The position numbers and the translations under genes were made by a program. This document shows positions 8,766-20,172 of a stretch of 60,498 bases of DNA, one piece after another. Positions within the stretch are counted from its first letter, which is position 1; every line of letters begins with the position of its first letter. Origin of the DNA: Deinococcus planocerae (GTDB lineage: Bacteria > Deinococcota > Deinococci > Deinococcales > Deinococcaceae); NCBI RefSeq assembly GCF_002869765.1, contig NZ_PNOR01000026.1:1-60498 (forward strand), given 5' to 3'. The notes beneath the pieces are model-generated. The model was not told where the DNA came from, did not search any database, and was given only the letters and a program-made list of their open reading frames with translations.

Positions 8766-9586
8766 GTGTCTCCCTTCTGAAGGCTGCTCACCGTGAGGTC
8801 AAACGCGGCGCGCAGGGCCTGTACGGGGTCCCCCTTTGGGACGAACTCGTGGGCGACGTATCCGGTGTACCCCGTGCCCTGGATCGCTCGCAGCACGCCC
8901 GGGTAGTGGATCTCCTGCGTGTCGTCGAGGTCGCGGCGCCCGGGGTTCCCCGCCGTGTGGTAGTGGGCGAAGTGCTCGGCGTGCTCGCGGATGTTGCGGA
9001 TCAGGTCGCCCTCCATGATCTGCGCGTGGTACACGTCGTACAGCAGCTTGACGCTCGGGGAGGCGACCTGCCGCACCACCCCCACGCCCCAGGCCGTGCG
9101 GTCGCACTGGTAGTCGGGGTGATCGACGCGGGAGTTGAGAAGTTCGAGCACGAGTGTCACGCCCGCCGACTCGGCCAGCGGCGCGGCCCGGCGCAGCCCC
9201 TCGGCGGTGACCTCGGCGCCCTCGGGGTCGGCCAGCCCCGCGCGGTTGCCGCTGAAGCAGATCAGGTTGGTCACGCCCCAGCGTGCCGCCAGCCGGACAT
9301 TCTCCTCCAACTCGCGCAGGATGCGGGCGTGGTGCTCGCGGCGGTTCAGGCCCTCCTCGATGGAGCGGTGTCCGTTCATCGCGGAGATCGTCAAGCCCGC
9401 TTTTCTCGCGTTCGGCCAGAGGTCAAGAGGCAGAAGTTCGACCGCCTCGTAGCCGATGCGTGCCGCGTCCCCCAGCAGGGCGTCGGCGTCCGTGCCCGGC
9501 CCCGCGAAGGTCCACCACGTAAACGACTGCCGGAAGGTCGCGGGGGTCCGCGAGTCCACGTTGGAGGCAGGCGCGGGGCCGGTCAC
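8762..9586 (-). CDS. Hydroxypyruvate isomerase-like TIM-barrel protein
   Basis: Encodes 274 residues, a second and divergent xylose-isomerase-like TIM barrel. [41 protein letters not shown] and [18 protein letters not shown] are typical of the hydroxypyruvate isomerase/OtnI-type branch (E, D, H and E metal ligands). The GTG at 9586 overlaps the upstream gene stop by four bases and is chosen over longer frames that run back into the dehydrogenase gene. A ketose or tartronate-semialdehyde/hydroxypyruvate type isomerisation is likely; the actual substrate in this pathway is not known. Confidence 0.85.
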   Translation of the reverse strand: MTGPAPASNVDSRTPATFRQSFTWWTFAGPGTDADALLGDAARIGYEAVELLPLDLWPNARKAGLTISAMNGHRSIEEGLNRREHHARILRELEENVRLAARWGVTNLICFSGNRAGLADPEGAEVTAEGLRRAAPLAESAGVTLVLELLNSRVDHPDYQCDRTAWGVGVVRQVASPSVKLLYDVYHAQIMEGDLIRNIREHAEHFAHYHTAGNPGRRDLDDTQEIHYPGVLRAIQGTGYTGYVAHEFVPKGDPVQALRAAFDLTVSSLQKGDT

Positions 9587-10635
9587 GCGGAGACCCCATA
9601 GGTGAGGACGACTTGCAACGTCTCCTGGGGCCGCTCGTCGAGCAGCCGGTACGCCTCGCTCGCCTCCTCGATGGGAAAGCGGTGGCTGACGAGGGACGCC
9701 AGGTCCAGGCCGCCCAGCCACGCGACGCACTGGGCCTGGCGGCGCTCCACCGTCCACAGCGGCGAGAGGTCGGGGTTGACGGCGTTGCCCTGCGAGGAGC
9801 GCACCCGCACCCGGTTGTGGTGGAACTCCCCGCCGAGGTCCACGTTCACGGGCTGCCCGTACCACGACATCGCCACGACCAGCCCCTCGTAGCCGACGGT
9901 GCGAATCGCCTCGCCCAGGGCCGGACTCGCCCCCGACACCTCGAAGGCCACGTCCGCCCCACGGTTCCCGGTCAGCTCCCGTACGGCAGGCGCCACCGAG
10001 TCGCCGGGTTCGAGGCCATGCGTGGCGCCGCCCCGCAGCGCCGTTTCCCGGCGGGACGTGATGCCGTCCACCACCGTGAGGGTGCGCGGCCCGGTGCGGG
10101 CGAGCAGGCGGACGAGCAGTTGGCCGATCACGCCCGCCCCGAAGACCACCAAGTCGCTCCCCGGCACGGGGCGGGCGTCGAGAAGACCGTTGAACGCGGT
10201 GTTGAGGTTGGCGACGAACACACCCGAGGTGGGGTCGGTGTCCGCCGGCAGCGGGAGGGTCAGCACGCGCGGCACCACCGAGAGCGTCTGGTGCGGGCTG
10301 TAGGCGAACACCAGTTGTCCGGGCGCACGGTCGAGCACCTCATCGCCGACCTCCACCACCCGCCCCACGCTGGCGTAGCCGTAGGCGAGCGGGTAGGCCC
10401 ACTGCGGCTCGCCCCCGGGCACGAACAGCCGGGTCACCGGGTCCTGGCGGCGGTGCCACTGCGGGGCCAGGCCGCGGTAGACGTTCATCTCGGTGCCCGA
10501 GGAGATGCCCGAGGCGATGTTCTCGACCAGGACGTCGTTCGGCCCCAGGGGCGGCAGCGGCGTCTCGCGCACCTCGACCTCGCGCGGCTGGACGATCAGG
10601 GCGGACGTGCGGGTTCTGGTGCCGGTGACAGTCAT
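9583..10635 (-). CDS. Medium-chain dehydrogenase/reductase lacking structural zinc cysteines
   Basis: Encodes 350 residues of the MDR superfamily. The N-terminal half has [15 protein letters not shown] in place of the usual catalytic-zinc cysteine, and there is no four-cysteine structural lobe. The cofactor fold is clear ([19 protein letters not shown], then [13 protein letters not shown]). This points to a zinc-poor MDR subgroup, often annotated as zinc-binding alcohol dehydrogenase. ATG 10635 has a purine-rich ribosome site. It lies directly after the two permease genes, so it is probably an early catabolic step acting on the imported compound. Confidence 0.85.
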   Translation of the reverse strand: MTVTGTRTRTSALIVQPREVEVRETPLPPLGPNDVLVENIASGISSGTEMNVYRGLAPQWHRRQDPVTRLFVPGGEPQWAYPLAYGYASVGRVVEVGDEVLDRAPGQLVFAYSPHQTLSVVPRVLTLPLPADTDPTSGVFVANLNTAFNGLLDARPVPGSDLVVFGAGVIGQLLVRLLARTGPRTLTVVDGITSRRETALRGGATHGLEPGDSVAPAVRELTGNRGADVAFEVSGASPALGEAIRTVGYEGLVVAMSWYGQPVNVDLGGEFHHNRVRVRSSQGNAVNPDLSPLWTVERRQAQCVAWLGGLDLASLVSHRFPIEEASEAYRLLDERPQETLQVVLTYGVSA

Positions 10636-10674
10636 GCACGACCTCCAGGGGGAGAAGGGGGCGGCTCCCGGGGC

Positions 10675-11502
10675 TCAGCCCTTCACGCCGCCGGAGACGA
10701 GGCCGTCCACCAGGAAGCGGCGGATCAGCAGGAACAGCAGGGCCACCGGCAGCGCGATCACCACGCCGCCCGCCATGATCAGGCCCCAGTCCTGCCGGAA
10801 CTGGCTGAACAGGCCCTGCACCGCGAGGGGCAGCGTGCGGTGGTCGGCGGTCGTGGTGAGGGACAGGGCCAGCAGGTACTCGCCCCAAGACAGCACGAAG
10901 GCGAAGGTGCCCACGGCGGCGACGGCGGGGTAGAGCAGCGGCAGCAGCACGAGGCTCACGCTCTGGAGACGGGTGCAGCCGTCCACCAGCGCGGCCTCCT
11001 CCAGTGCGACGGGCACGTCCTCGACGTAGTTGCGCAGCAGCCACACCGTGATGGGCAGGCTGACGACCACGTGCACCAGGATCAGGCCCAGGGCGCTGTT
11101 CGTCAGCCCCAGCGAGCGCATCATCACGACGAGGGGAATCACGATGACGATGCCCGGGATCATCTGGGTGAGCAGCACGAGCGTGCCGACGAGTTCCCGC
11201 CCCCGGAAACGCAGCCGCGTCAGGGCGTAGGCGGTGGGCACCGCGAGCATCAGGGCGCCCAGCGCGCTGCACAACCCGACGAGCAGGCTGTTTTGCAGCG
11301 CGGTCACGAAGGGCGCGTTGCGGGCGAGCGAGCCGTAGTTCTCCAGGGTGAGCCGGGTGGGCAGCAGCGGCCCGCCGAGCACGTCCGGCGAGGGGCGGAA
11401 GGACGACATCACCACCCACAGCACCGGCAGCAGGAACAGCGCGGCGGCGAGCAGGGTCACGAGGTCCCACCCGAACTGCGCCGCCCGCCCCTTGCGCCTC
11501 AC
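10675..11502 (-). CDS. Carbohydrate ABC transporter permease, MalG/UgpE type
   Basis: Encodes 275 residues with about six membrane segments. The cytoplasmic EAA loop reads EEAALVDGCTRLQSVSLVLLPLL, where the transport ATPase would dock. The GTG start at 11502 overlaps the stop of the MalF-type gene by four bases, and a longer frame upstream only reads through that gene. Together with the MalF-type permease and the solute-binding protein it forms a CUT1 importer for a sugar or oligosaccharide. No ATPase gene lies nearby, so a shared MsmK/UgpC-type ATPase encoded elsewhere is inferred. Confidence 0.92.
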   Translation of the reverse strand: MRRKGRAAQFGWDLVTLLAAALFLLPVLWVVMSSFRPSPDVLGGPLLPTRLTLENYGSLARNAPFVTALQNSLLVGLCSALGALMLAVPTAYALTRLRFRGRELVGTLVLLTQMIPGIVIVIPLVVMMRSLGLTNSALGLILVHVVVSLPITVWLLRNYVEDVPVALEEAALVDGCTRLQSVSLVLLPLLYPAVAAVGTFAFVLSWGEYLLALSLTTTADHRTLPLAVQGLFSQFRQDWGLIMAGGVVIALPVALLFLLIRRFLVDGLVSGGVKG

Positions 11503-12401
11503 GTGGCCCTCCGCAGCCGCAGGCTCAGCAGCGCGAGCACGAGGAGCACGAGCAGCATCACCGTGCCCATCGCGGCAGCGTAGGTGGGCTGCACGTCGAT
11601 GAAAAAGGTCTGGTAGATCGCCACGCCGATCAACGTGGTCGCCTCGCCCGGCCCGCCCGCCGTCATCAGCCACGGGAGGTCGAAGTTGTAAAAGGCCAGG
11701 ATGCCCAGGATCAGGCCAGTCACGACCAGGGTGTTGCGCAGCAGCGGCAGCGTCACGAAGCGCAGGGCCTGCCCGGGGGTGGCGCCGTCCACTCGCGCCG
11801 CCTCGTACAGCTCCGCCGGAATGCTCTTGAGGGCGGCGAGCAGCGCGATCACCATGAAGGGCGTGCCCTTCCACCCCGAGATCAGCGTGACGGTGACAAA
11901 GGCGCTCAGCGGCGACGCCAGCGGGGAGAGGGGCGGGAGGTTCAGCGCGGCGAGGACCCGCCCCGTGACCCCCCCGGAGCCGTCGAGCAGCAGCAGCCAC
12001 GCGTACACGATGACCACGAAGGGCGTGACCCACGGCAGCAGGATCAGGGCCGAAACCTTCTCCGCGACGAAGGTGGGGCGGTTGAGCAACAGGGCCAGCC
12101 CCAGCCCCACGATGACCTGAAAGGCGACCGTCCCGAGGGTCCACCACAGGGTGCGGACAAAGGCCCGCCAGAAGTCCGAGTCTTGCAGCAGGCGCGCATA
12201 GTTCTCCAGGGTGCCGACCCTGAGCCCCTGGCCGCTGAGGAGGTCCCAGCGGCCAAAGGACAGCCACACGCCGTACAAGAGGGGCAGCAGCGCCAGCGCG
12301 CCGATCAGGACTAGGGTGGGCAGCACGAGGAGGTAGGGCAGCGCCCGCTCTCCCCGGGGGCGCCCGCGCGTGCTCGGCGGGCGCGCCAGGGTCACCCTCA
12401 C
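11499..12401 (-). CDS. Carbohydrate ABC transporter permease, MalF/UgpA type
   Basis: Encodes 300 residues with about six membrane segments starting at YLLVLPTLVLIGALALLPLL. The EAA loop (ELYEAARVDGATPGQALRFV) is intact. I chose GTG 12401, which overlaps the stop of the binding-protein gene by four bases like the other junctions of this operon; an upstream start at 12431 would extend into that gene. It pairs with the MalG-type permease to form the membrane channel of a CUT1-family importer. Confidence 0.92.
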   Translation of the reverse strand: MRVTLARPPSTRGRPRGERALPYLLVLPTLVLIGALALLPLLYGVWLSFGRWDLLSGQGLRVGTLENYARLLQDSDFWRAFVRTLWWTLGTVAFQVIVGLGLALLLNRPTFVAEKVSALILLPWVTPFVVIVYAWLLLLDGSGGVTGRVLAALNLPPLSPLASPLSAFVTVTLISGWKGTPFMVIALLAALKSIPAELYEAARVDGATPGQALRFVTLPLLRNTLVVTGLILGILAFYNFDLPWLMTAGGPGEATTLIGVAIYQTFFIDVQPTYAAAMGTVMLLVLLVLALLSLRLRRAT

Positions 12402-13678
12402 TTCCCGAGGATGCTGTTCAAGTTGTTGCATAGGTCCACCGTGGCCGCGTCCACGCTCCGCTGGCCGAGCGCGACCTGCTGGATGGCCGTTTGCAGGGTG
12501 CGGACCTCGATCTGCCCCATCTGCGGGATGGGCTCATCCGGGTACTGGAAGGGACGGGCGACCGCGAGCTGTTGCACCACGAGGGAGAAGGGCGGGGTGT
12601 TGAAGGGAGCCTGACGGGCGAGGGAGATCCGGCCCGGAAGCTGTCCGGTGCCGACCATCAGTTCCTTGAGGGCGCCGTTCGGGCCAGGGTCGGTGGCATA
12701 ACGCAGGAAGGCCGCGGCGGCGTCTTTGTTTCGGGCGCTCTTCCACATCACCAGCGGCACACCGCCCAGGAAGCCGATCCGCCCCCGCGGCCCCTGCGGC
12801 ACCTGCGCGAAGCCGATCTGGTTCAGGAAGGCGGGCTTGCTCTCTTGCAGCGCGACCCAGGTCCACGGGCCGTCGATCAGCATGGCGTACCTGCCGCTCC
12901 TGAAGCCCTCGCGGAACACGGTGGCGGAGGCGGTCGCGGCATTGGGCGAGGTCCCGCCGTTTTTGAGCACGTCCGTGTATTTGCGCAGCGCCGTCTTGAA
13001 AGCGGGCGTGTTCAACCCGCAGCGTCCGCCCGCGTCCAGCAGGCGGCCCCCGTAGCTCAGGTACACCGGGGCGAAGTTGTGCGCGGTCATATAGTCGATG
13101 CTCATGGGCTGCGCGAGGCCGTACACGCCGTTCCGCTGTAACCGGCTCGCGTACGAGTACAGTTCGTCCCAGGTCCGCGGGGGCCGGTTGGGGTCGAGGC
13201 CCGCCTGCCGGAAGAGGTCCTTGCGGTAGTAGAGGGTGCGCGTCTCGGACTGGAAGGGCACCGCGTAGAACTGGCCTCCCAGGCGGTAGTACTGCACCTC
13301 GCCCGGCCAGAAGTCGCGCGTGATATCCCGGCCCTCGGCCCGCGACCACTGCCCCATATAGCGGTCGAGCGGTTCGAGCGCGCCGATGGCCTGGAACTGC
13401 GCGACCACGTTGTTGCCGAGGTACGAGACGTCGGGCAGGCCCCCAGCGGTGACCGCCGTGATCAGGCGCTGCTGCTGCTCGTTCCAGGGGACGATCTCCA
13501 TCTTCACTTCGATGTTCGGGTTCTTGCGGTTGAAGTCCGCGATCACTTTGTTCCAGGTATCCACCACGTAGCTCGCGGGGTCGAACTGCCAGAACGTCAC
13601 CTGCGCCCGCTGGGCCTGCGCCGCGCCCCCTATCCCGAGAAGACCGCACGCCATCCACATCGCCAGCCGCCTTTGCAT
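12398..13678 (-). CDS. ABC transporter solute-binding protein, family 1 (carbohydrate)
   Basis: Encodes 426 residues. A signal peptide (MQRRLAMWMACGLLGIGGAA, then QAQ) directs export; there is no lipobox cysteine. The mature part begins with VTFWQFDPASYVVD and contains FNRKNPNIEVKMEIVPW, TAVTAGGLPDVSYLG and DGPWTWVALQESKP, typical of maltose/multiple-sugar binding proteins. First gene after the LacI-type operator, so it is the likely head of the catabolic operon. Ligand unknown; the downstream dehydrogenases and isomerases suggest a sugar, polyol or glycoside. Confidence 0.93.
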   Translation of the reverse strand: MQRRLAMWMACGLLGIGGAAQAQRAQVTFWQFDPASYVVDTWNKVIADFNRKNPNIEVKMEIVPWNEQQQRLITAVTAGGLPDVSYLGNNVVAQFQAIGALEPLDRYMGQWSRAEGRDITRDFWPGEVQYYRLGGQFYAVPFQSETRTLYYRKDLFRQAGLDPNRPPRTWDELYSYASRLQRNGVYGLAQPMSIDYMTAHNFAPVYLSYGGRLLDAGGRCGLNTPAFKTALRKYTDVLKNGGTSPNAATASATVFREGFRSGRYAMLIDGPWTWVALQESKPAFLNQIGFAQVPQGPRGRIGFLGGVPLVMWKSARNKDAAAAFLRYATDPGPNGALKELMVGTGQLPGRISLARQAPFNTPPFSLVVQQLAVARPFQYPDEPIPQMGQIEVRTLQTAIQQVALGQRSVDAATVDLCNNLNSILGK

Positions 13679-13794
13679 AACGCATCCTTTCCAGCCTCAG
13701 GTGAGGAAAAGAGCCTCATCACGCCGCGCCGCTCCCGTCGCCGCCTACCTCCTTCGTGGAACCGCGCGAGGGCTCGACAGGGCCCCAGGACCAC

Positions 13795-13810
13795 GTGTTA
13801 ACGTTTACAC
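13795..13810. promoter_or_regulatory. LacI-family operator
   Basis: GTGTTAACGTTTACAC is a near-perfect inverted repeat around a central CG (only one symmetric pair mismatched), the standard form of LacI/GalR operators. It lies between the LacI gene and the solute-binding protein gene, about 117 bases before the latter's ATG. It is therefore well placed to control the minus-strand sugar operon. A -35/-10 pair could not be assigned with confidence. Confidence 0.8.
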
Positions 13811-13881
13811 ACGACCTAACAAGAAAAGGACTGAGAGTGGTCTTATCTTGCACGTTTTGGGGCGACCGAGTATGACGCCGC

Positions 13882-14961
13882 TTACTTTCCCGGGGCGGGC
13901 GCGGTGGACTGCCGGAGAAGCAGCCGGGTGGTGAGGTGCTCGACACGCGGCGGTGCCGGGGTCGCGCCCGTGGCCCGCTCCTCCGCCGCGGCGAGCGCGA
14001 GTTCAGCAGCCACGAGCCCCATGTCGAGGAGGGGCAGGGCCACGGTGGTCAGGGGCGGGGAGAGAAAGGGCGCCAGGGTGTTGTCGTAGCCGACCACGGA
14101 GATGTCCGCCGGCACCCGCAGCCCCGCCTCGTGGATGGCTTGCAGCGCCCCGGTGGCAAAGAGGTCGGAGGCGGCGAAGATGGCGGTGGGGCGGGGGTCG
14201 GTGCGCAGGAGTGCCTGGGTGCGGCGGTAGCCGACGCTGCCCAGCCCAGCGCCGAACCCGTTCTCGTCGTTCGCGTCGAACACGAAGTAGCGGGCGAGGA
14301 CCACCAGCCGCTCGTCCACGGGCAGGCCGTGACGCTCCATCGCGTCTCGAAAGCCTGCCAGGCGCTCGTGCTCGACGCTGCGCTTCGCGTGGACGAGCTG
14401 TTGCCCGCCCAGAAAGGCGATGTGGCGGTGCCCGAGTTCGATCAGATGCAAGGTGGCCTCGAACGACCCCCGCCGGTTGTCCACGGCGACCCCGTGGCTG
14501 GGCGTCTCGGTAATGCGTTCCACCTGCACGACGGGCGTTCCGGAGGCCGCGGCGAGCGCGACGTTCTCGGCCCGGATGGGGGCCGTGAAGATGATGGCGT
14601 CGGGACGGCGGCGCAGCAGCGCCTCAACCCCGGTGCGTTCCCGCTCCTCGTCGTCGTTCATGTCGAAGATCAGGACGTCGTACCCGCGTCGACGCGCCTC
14701 ACGCTCCACGCCGTAAGCCACCGACGCGCAGTACGGGTTGGGAATCAGGCTGTTCACCAGATGCCCGATGAGGCGGTGGCGCTGGGACTTGAGACCCTGG
14801 GCCATCGCGTTCACCTGATACCCCGTCTGCGCGAGCACTTCCTCCACCCGTTTGCGCGTCGCCTCCGAGACGTACCCGCTGCCGTGCAGGACACGGGTCA
14901 CCGTCGCCGTGGACACTCCGGCGAGTCGCGCCACGTCTTTGATGGTGAAGGATGGGTTCAT
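13882..14961 (-). CDS. LacI-family transcriptional regulator
   Basis: Encodes 359 residues. The N-terminal helix-turn-helix and hinge are classic: TIKDVARLAGVSTATVTRVL at about 6-25, followed by a periplasmic-binding-protein-like effector domain (HRLIGHLVNSLIPNPYCASV, VVQVERITETPSHGVAVDNR, FAASDLFATGALQAIHEAG). It probably represses the operon at 13678-5171 through the palindrome at 13795-13810 and releases it when a sugar binds. Its own -10-like TACACT lies six bases before the ATG, so its mRNA may be leaderless. Same strand and directly upstream of the operon. Confidence 0.93.
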   Translation of the reverse strand: MNPSFTIKDVARLAGVSTATVTRVLHGSGYVSEATRKRVEEVLAQTGYQVNAMAQGLKSQRHRLIGHLVNSLIPNPYCASVAYGVEREARRRGYDVLIFDMNDDEERERTGVEALLRRRPDAIIFTAPIRAENVALAAASGTPVVQVERITETPSHGVAVDNRRGSFEATLHLIELGHRHIAFLGGQQLVHAKRSVEHERLAGFRDAMERHGLPVDERLVVLARYFVFDANDENGFGAGLGSVGYRRTQALLRTDPRPTAIFAASDLFATGALQAIHEAGLRVPADISVVGYDNTLAPFLSPPLTTVALPLLDMGLVAAELALAAAEERATGATPAPPRVEHLTTRLLLRQSTAPAPGK

Positions 14962-14967
14962 GCTGGG

Positions 14968-14973
14968 AGTGTA
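14968..14973 (-). promoter_or_regulatory. -10 box for leaderless lacI-type gene
   Basis: TACACT on the minus strand ends six bases before ATG 14961, which would place the transcription start at or next to the start codon. No good -35 is seen at 17 bases. This layout recurs before several regulators in the window. Confidence 0.4.
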
Positions 14974-15023
14974 CGGGGCACGGTCCGGACCATCTGCCGG
15001 AGGCGCGATGTGGGTTCACCTCT

Positions 15024-15440
<417 letters not shown>

Positions 15441-15457
15441 GGGTGCTCCTTGGAAAG

Positions 15458-17962
<2,505 letters not shown>

Positions 17963-17971
17963 GCCTGTCTC

Positions 17972-17993
17972 CTATCCCCCCTGGGAGGGTATG
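17972..17993. promoter_or_regulatory. CsoR-type operator in front of copA
   Basis: TATCCCCCCTGGGAGGGTA (within this span) is a G/C-rich inverted repeat of the kind bound by CsoR repressors (TACCC arms around a GC-rich centre). It sits directly downstream of the copA -10 box and just before the Shine-Dalgarno, so bound repressor would block transcription initiation or early elongation. Confidence 0.6.
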
Positions 17994-17998
17994 AGAAG

Positions 17999-18027
17999 AG
18001 CATACGTCAGAAGGAGGGGGGAGGCAA
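17999..18027 (-). promoter_or_regulatory. copA promoter (-35 TTGCCT, 17 bp, -10 TATGCT)
   Basis: On the minus strand TTGCCT (18027-18022) and TATGCT (18004-17999) are separated by exactly 17 bases, a good match to sigma-70-type promoters. The CsoR-type box follows at once, near the expected transcription start. Confidence 0.6.
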
Positions 18028-18079
18028 GAGGAAACCCTTATGGGAAGGCCTATTGGTCTTCCTGCGCGCCTGTGCCCTC

Positions 18080-18108
18080 TTGAAACCCTCCCCCAGTGGA
18101 TGTAGACT
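18080..18108 (+). promoter_or_regulatory. copZ-csoR promoter (-35 TTGAAA, 17 bp, -10 TAGACT), leaderless
   Basis: TTGAAA (18080-18085) and TAGACT (18103-18108) are 17 bases apart. The -10 ends six bases before ATG 18115, so transcription should begin at the start codon. The spacer reads CCCTCCCCCAGTGGATG, which resembles one strand of the box before copA and may be a second CsoR site overlapping the promoter. Confidence 0.65.
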
Positions 18109-18114
18109 CTGGGC

Positions 18115-18318
18115 ATGACGACGGAACTGACGGTGACGGGGATGAGCTGCGGCCACTGCGAGCAGGCGGTGGCGAGCGCGCTGAAAAACGTTCCCGGGGT
18201 GCAGGACGTTCAGGTGGACCTCCAGCGCGCCACCGCCACCGTGCAGGGCGAAGCCGAGCCCCAGGCACTGATCGCCGCCGTGACCGAAGAAGGCTACGGC
18301 GCCCAGGTGCGCGGCTAA
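18115..18318 (+). CDS. copZ: Copper chaperone CopZ (heavy-metal-associated domain)
   Basis: Encodes 67 residues, the length of a single HMA domain. The metal-binding loop is GMSCGHC (about 9-15), with the two cysteines and the adjacent histidine typical of CopZ. The fold continues through VPGVQDVQVDLQRATATVQG and the closing EEGYGA. It carries Cu(I) in the cytosol to CopA and to the regulator. It is followed after one base by csoR on the same strand and divergent from copA, forming a complete copper-efflux locus. Confidence 0.93.
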   Translation: MTTELTVTGMSCGHCEQAVASALKNVPGVQDVQVDLQRATATVQGEAEPQALIAAVTEEGYGAQVRG

Positions 18319-18319
18319 C

Positions 18320-18634
18320 GTGACCCACGTCAAGACCGACCACGCCAGCCACACCGGGGCTCACCTGTGTATGCCCGAGGAGGCCCGCAAACGCGCCGCC
18401 CGGCGGCTCAAGATCGCGCGGGGTCACCTCGACAGCATCGTGACGATGCTGGAGCAGGAGGACGCGTATTGCGTGGACGTGCTGCGGCAGATCAAGGCGG
18501 TGCAGGGGGCGCTGTCGGGTGCGGGCGAGGTCGTGCTGCGCGGACACCTCGAGGCGCACGTCGCCACGGCGTCCACGCGGGGCGACAGTGTGGAGATGGT
18601 CGAGGAGCTGATGGAGGCCCTCAAGTACACCTGA
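18320..18634 (+). CDS. csoR: CsoR/RcnR-family metal-sensing repressor
   Basis: Encodes 104 residues from GTG 18320, of the all-helical DUF156 family. The metal ligands in this family sit at fixed places: here C51 (AYCVDVLRQI), H76 and H80 (RGHLEAH). The set is therefore C-H-H, not the C-H-C of classical CsoR. From family knowledge, a C-H-H set is reported for the Thermus thermophilus copper repressor, and RcnR (Ni/Co) has an extra N-terminal histidine. The copA/copZ neighbours favour copper. It probably represses both divergent promoters through the G/C-rich boxes. Confidence 0.9.
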   Translation: MTHVKTDHASHTGAHLCMPEEARKRAARRLKIARGHLDSIVTMLEQEDAYCVDVLRQIKAVQGALSGAGEVVLRGHLEAHVATASTRGDSVEMVEELMEALKYT

Positions 18635-18719
18635 GCGGCGGCAAGCGAGCTGGGGGCGGCCTGTGGTGGGTCGTCCTCGCCCTTTCGGGGACCGGTGGCT
18701 GGGTGAAGGAGCTGCTCGG

Positions 18720-19376
18720 TTAGGAACACGGGGGCGGGGTGAAGGTGCCGACCCGTCCGTACCTCGATGTGGTGGTCGTCGTGTGGCCTTGCTTGGTCGT
18801 GGTGACGGTTTCCTGCCCGAGCTGCACGCGCTGCTCCTTCACGACCTTGAGGTCGGGCCAGCTCAACACGGTGTAGACCGCGGAGAGGCGGTCCCGACCC
18901 GTGACGCAGATGTTCCGGGCAGAGACCTCCAGGCGCTCCAGGCCGTTCATGTTCAGCGCCTGGGTCCTGGGGGCGTCGGCGGCCCGCTGAGGGTTCCACA
19001 GGCGCAGGGTGTTGTCGCCCATGCCCACCAGCCACCGCCCGTCCGGCGTAAAGACCTGCTGGCGCACGCCGCTGTTCCTGAGGACCACGGGTGGCCCCTG
19101 GGGACGCACGAGGTGCACCTGGCAGCCGGAAAACTTGAGCGACTCCCAGCACCACTGCAAGGCCCGAACCTGCCCCACTTGCGGCGCGGCCATGCTCGCC
19201 AGACCGTAGGCGTAGTCGTCGGTCCCGGCGGGTCCCTGGACACGCACGACGGCGCCACCGGGAAAGAAGACGTCCACCACGGGAACGGGTGGCGTTCGGC
19301 TCGGCGACGTGGGTTGAGCGAGGACGGGCACGGGCATGGCCGCCAGGAGGACGGCCCAGAGCGGTCGCCAGGACAT
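18720..19376 (-). CDS. Secreted protein with a beta-propeller-like segment, function unknown
   Basis: Encodes 218 residues when started at ATG 19376, chosen because MSWRPLWAVLLAAMPVPVLA is a signal peptide; the frame upstream of it has no such feature. After a proline-rich linker, GVRQQVFTPDGRWLVGMGDN and TLRLWNPQ resemble a single WD40/beta-propeller blade. Another segment (LSAVYTVLSWPDLKVVKEQR) may be a second. A threonine-rich stretch near the C-terminus (TVTTTKQGHTTTTTSRYG) looks like a low-complexity tail. Too short for a complete propeller. No operon partner. Confidence 0.7.
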   Translation of the reverse strand: MSWRPLWAVLLAAMPVPVLAQPTSPSRTPPVPVVDVFFPGGAVVRVQGPAGTDDYAYGLASMAAPQVGQVRALQWCWESLKFSGCQVHLVRPQGPPVVLRNSGVRQQVFTPDGRWLVGMGDNTLRLWNPQRAADAPRTQALNMNGLERLEVSARNICVTGRDRLSAVYTVLSWPDLKVVKEQRVQLGQETVTTTKQGHTTTTTSRYGRVGTFTPPPCS

Positions 19377-19686
19377 GGCCCCAGGGTACGGAGCTAGGCC
19401 GACGGGAGCGTCCCACCAAGGGAGGAGGCCACCCCACCGCCCCGGCGGCCAGAAGCACCAGATCCAGGCCAAGTTCAGTCGGATTCGGAAGGGTAGGCTG
19501 ACGGCGTGATGCTCAGAATCTGGTCTGTCTCCTCGTGAGCCCATCGCCGTTCCTCGTCTGTCATCGGCCCGACCCGGGGTGAACACGTTGGTCACGTCGT
19601 GGTCCGGTGCGTCGGCGTGCCGCGTGCTGGTCGAGAGCTGCGGATCGAGGTCGGGGTTTTCCGGCGCCGCGCGTGGGGAACCGCGC

Positions 19687-20172
19687 CTACCTCACCCGGA
19701 TCAGGGTGCAGGGCACGTTTCTCTCCAGGTCGCGCGGCTGGGGCCGTAGGAAGATCGACAAGGACTGGTCGTCCGCCTCGCCGCCGATGTAGAGCCCCTG
19801 AAGCGACTCGCCCGGCGAGAGGCGCACGGGGTTCTGCACCGAGCAGCCCCGGGGCACCGGCCCGACCCGCGCGTTGCGGAATCGCACCACCGTCAGCACG
19901 TCAGGCGCGCCCTCGTCACGTCGGAAGAAGAAGTGATCCCGGACGCTGGACGCCTGCACCACGTGCTCCTCGCCCACGTAGTCGTAGCCGTCTTGCCCGC
20001 GGTCTTGCAGGGTGCCGACCAGGAGTTGGGGTTCTCCCTCCTGGCCCGCTACGGTCATCTGCCATTCCTGGCCGGGGCTGACCACCCGGGGCGCGGATGG
20101 CGAGGAGACGGCGGGCGCGCAGGCGGCGAGCAGGACGGCGGGGAACAGAGGCAGCAGGAAGCGTGGCATCAC
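19687..20172 (-). CDS. Lipoprotein of unknown function
   Basis: Encodes 161 residues. The N-terminus has a positive start, a hydrophobic core and the lipobox LLAAC with the cysteine at about residue 18. It is thus expected to be lipid-anchored outside the cytoplasmic membrane. The body shows alternating beta-type segments (WQMTVAGQEGEPQLLVGTLQ, VLTVVRFRNARVG) and ends CTLIRVR; two further cysteines could form a disulfide. I do not recognise the family. About 300 bases of apparently empty DNA separate it from the secreted-protein gene at 18720-19376. Confidence 0.75.
   Translation of the reverse strand: MMPRFLLPLFPAVLLAACAPAVSSPSAPRVVSPGQEWQMTVAGQEGEPQLLVGTLQDRGQDGYDYVGEEHVVQASSVRDHFFFRRDEGAPDVLTVVRFRNARVGPVPRGCSVQNPVRLSPGESLQGLYIGGEADDQSLSIFLRPQPRDLERNVPCTLIRVR

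Noticed and set aside
18320..18634. Calling the copper-locus regulator a nickel/cobalt RcnR because of its C-H-H ligands
   Set aside because: Its place beside copZ and copA and the matching boxes favour copper; ligand set alone does not decide.
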